From contig CAMCWS010000048.1 of the NCBI GenBank assembly GCA_945882755.1, forward strand, positions 1-15,780: 15,780 nucleotides of DNA, read 5' to 3'. The notes beneath the pieces were generated by a model. It worked only from the letters and a program-made list of their open reading frames with translations, did not search any database and was not told where the DNA came from. Positions 14,243-15,780 of the stretch are shown here, in pieces. Within the stretch, counting starts at the first letter, position 1. Each line of letters opens with the position of its first letter. The translations under genes were made by a program, and so were the position numbers. This stretch comes from Bordetella parapertussis (GTDB lineage: Bacteria; Pseudomonadota; Gammaproteobacteria; Burkholderiales; Burkholderiaceae_C).

Positions 14243-15109
14243 ATGAAACTTGTGCGCTATGGCCAAATGGGCCGCGAAAAACCCGGCCTCATTGACGCAG
14301 ACGGCAAGTTGCGTGACTTAAGCCAAGTCATTGCCGACGTCACTCCCGAGCATTTAAGCGACAAGGCCTTGGCCAAACTTTCGCGCATCAAGACCGCTAC
14401 GCTGCCTTTGGTCAGGGGCAAGCCTCGCATGGGTTGTCCCATCAGCCATGTGGGCAAATTCATCGCCATCGGTTTGAACTATGCCGACCACGCGGCTGAA
14501 TCCAATATGCCTCTGCCCAAAGAGCCCATCGTGTTCATGAAGGCCAATAGCTGCGTACAAGGCCCCAATGACGACATCATGTTGCCCAAAGGCTCGGTCA
14601 AATCCGATTGGGAAGTCGAGTTGGGCGTGGTGATTGGCACCCGTGCCAGCTATGTGTCGCAAGCGCAAGCGCTGAACTATGTGGCGGGCTACTGCACCGT
14701 CAATGATGTGTCAGAGCGAGAGTACCAACTCGAGCGAGGCTTGACTTGGGACAAGGGCAAGGGTTGCGACACGTTTGGTCCCATTGGCCCTTGGCTGGTC
14801 ACCCGCGATGAAGTGCCCCAGCCTCAGCGTTTGTCCATGTGGCTCGATGTCAACGGTGTTCGTATGCAAACCGGCAACACCAAAACCATGGTCTTCAATG
14901 TGGCTAAACTGGTTAGCTACGTCAGCCAGTTCATGACCTTGATGCCCGGTGACGTCATCACCACCGGCACCCCTCCAGGGGTCGGCATGGGCATGAAGAA
15001 GAACGGCAAACCCGCTCCCGTGTTCTTGAAAGCGGGTGACACCATGTCCTTGGGGATTCAGGGCTTGGGCGAGCAGCACCAAAAAGTGGTGGCTTACAAA
15101 AAGCATTGA
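14243..15109 (+). CDS. FAH-superfamily hydrolase, candidate 2,4-diketo-3-deoxy-sugar-acid hydrolase
   Basis: A fumarylacetoacetate-hydrolase fold enzyme of 288 residues. In the matching pathway it would split 2,4-diketo-3-deoxy-L-fuconate into pyruvate and L-lactate, or an analogous acid. An N-terminal cap domain (about 1-65) precedes the catalytic domain, with IAIGLNYADHAAE (74-86), PIVFMKANSCVQGP (95-108), DWEVELGVVIG (122-132) supplying metal ligands Glu124 and Glu126, and NDVSERE (154-160) with Asp155, then DTFGPIGPW and the late TGTPPGVGMGMK. AGGAG at 14233-14237 precedes the ATG by five bases. Gene order with the two SDRs fits L-fucose or L-rhamnose diketo-hydrolase clusters. Ureidoglycolate-lyase-like annotation is a common mislabel for this family. 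Confidence 0.85.
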   Translation: MKLVRYGQMGREKPGLIDADGKLRDLSQVIADVTPEHLSDKALAKLSRIKTATLPLVRGKPRMGCPISHVGKFIAIGLNYADHAAESNMPLPKEPIVFMKANSCVQGPNDDIMLPKGSVKSDWEVELGVVIGTRASYVSQAQALNYVAGYCTVNDVSEREYQLERGLTWDKGKGCDTFGPIGPWLVTRDEVPQPQRLSMWLDVNGVRMQTGNTKTMVFNVAKLVSYVSQFMTLMPGDVITTGTPPGVGMGMKKNGKPAPVFLKAGDTMSLGIQGLGEQHQKVVAYKKH

Positions 15110-15120
15110 AAAGGCATGAT

Positions 15121-15780
15121 GTGAAAAAAGCGGTCCTTGTATTTCTCTCCTTGGTGCTGTTGCACGGGACCGCTGTCACCCAAACCCCGTCTGATCAGGC
15201 AGTGATACCGCAGGAGGTTTACAGGCAACCTGTGGCGGGCTTGACGGCTAAACAAAAGCAAGTCTTTTTGCATGGCGAGCGTGTCTTCACCAATTTTTGG
15301 ATGGCGGTGAACAACCCCGTCATCCCTTTGGTGTGGGACTTGTCCCAGCCTGGGCCTGCAGGCGGCGAGTGGGGTCTGGGCCCCATGTTTTTGGCAACCA
15401 ACTGCGCGGCTTGCCATCTGAATGCAGGACGCGGCAGGGCTTTAGACAACAGCACCAGCTTGGCGGTTCAACATGTGTTGCGCATTTCATTGCCGGGTGA
15501 GGGGCCGCATGGTTCGCCCAAACCTGACCCCAACTACGGCACGGACATTCAAATGTTTGACACCGTCACCCGCAAAGACCCCGAGGCGCGGGCCGGTGAA
15601 GCCGAGGTGTATATAGATTGGAGCGCCAAGGAATTTTCTTTTCCCGATGGTGAAACACTGGTGCTGCGCCAACCCAAGGTGCGCATTGAAAAGCTGAACT
15701 TTGGTCCATTGGCCGATGGCGTGATGATGTCGCTGCGTAACAGCCAAGCCATGGTGGGCATGGGTTACCTTGAGGCCATT
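15121..15780 (+). CDS. Di-haem oxidoreductase (DHOR family) cytochrome-like protein, 3' end cut off
   Basis: A periplasmic haem protein of the putative peroxidase/di-haem oxidoreductase family; its function is not established. The frame is open from a GTG at 15121 to the end of the window (220 codons). That start has AAAAGG six bases upstream. Residues 2-20 are a signal peptide (KKAVLVFLSLVLLHGTAVT). A c-type haem motif CAACH lies in TNCAACHLNAGRGRAL (near bases 15398-15445), preceded by GEWGLGPMFLA. Further DHOR-like blocks are VLRISLPGEG, NYGTDIQ, VRIEKLNFGPLADGVMMSLR and a final MVGMGYLEAI. The usual second haem site would lie beyond the window. It starts 11 bases after the FAH hydrolase gene and is probably cotranscribed with the catabolic genes. 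Confidence 0.85.
   Translation, partial: MKKAVLVFLSLVLLHGTAVTQTPSDQAVIPQEVYRQPVAGLTAKQKQVFLHGERVFTNFWMAVNNPVIPLVWDLSQPGPAGGEWGLGPMFLATNCAACHLNAGRGRALDNSTSLAVQHVLRISLPGEGPHGSPKPDPNYGTDIQMFDTVTRKDPEARAGEAEVYIDWSAKEFSFPDGETLVLRQPKVRIEKLNFGPLADGVMMSLRNSQAMVGMGYLEAI

Noticed and set aside
1..15780. CRISPR arrays, insertion sequences, tRNA or rRNA genes, toxin-antitoxin or defence genes
   Set aside because: Reading through both strands revealed no regularly spaced repeats, transposase motifs, cloverleaf-like genes or known defence domains; the isolated NYN protein alone is not enough to call a defence system.

Overview
The window looks like a chromosomal stretch from a betaproteobacterium of the Burkholderiales, probably Comamonadaceae-like (Limnohabitans, Polaromonas or a relative). 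This placement is inferred from gene types and order: a short phasin, an H-NS of the Burkholderiales type with a TGRGR DNA-binding motif, argB followed directly by slmA, and moderate GC with AT-rich promoters. No database search was possible. I see no tRNA, rRNA, insertion sequence or CRISPR array. Every stretch without a gene is shorter than about 210 bases.

Bases 1-1600 hold the 3' part of an M20 amidohydrolase gene and a convergent phasin-type PHA granule protein. Bases 1724-5915 form a cell-envelope cluster on the plus strand: an RfaH-type NusG paralogue, undecaprenyl diphosphate synthase (uppS), a NYN-domain putative RNase, dTDP-glucose 4,6-dehydratase (rmlB) and dTDP-4-dehydrorhamnose reductase (rmlD). 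The genes are tightly packed: a 2-base gap between rfaH and uppS, a 4-base overlap between the NYN gene and rmlB, and an 11-base overlap between rmlB and rmlD. RfaH promotes transcription of long polysaccharide operons, UppS makes the lipid carrier, and RmlB/RmlD make dTDP-L-rhamnose, so the cluster fits LPS, O-antigen or capsule synthesis. rmlA and rmlC are not in the window.

Bases 5958-8095 hold an H-NS family gene (minus strand), an AT-rich divergent region with a perfect 16-base palindrome, argB (N-acetylglutamate kinase) and slmA (nucleoid occlusion factor).

Bases 8088-15780 are a divergent catabolic locus. The minus strand carries a TRAP transporter (binding protein, small and large membrane subunits) followed by a UxaA/altronate dehydratase family enzyme. 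The plus strand carries two short-chain dehydrogenases, an FAH-superfamily hydrolase and the start of a di-haem cytochrome (DHOR family). Together they fit a non-phosphorylating oxidative pathway for a deoxysugar or sugar acid (L-fucose/L-fuconate, L-galactonate or D-arabinonate type): uptake, dehydration to a 2-keto-3-deoxy acid, oxidation at C4, then hydrolysis to pyruvate plus a 2-hydroxy acid. The exact substrate cannot be read from sequence. The UxaA-family dehydratase in place of an enolase-type fuconate dehydratase, and the linked periplasmic di-haem protein, are the most notable points.
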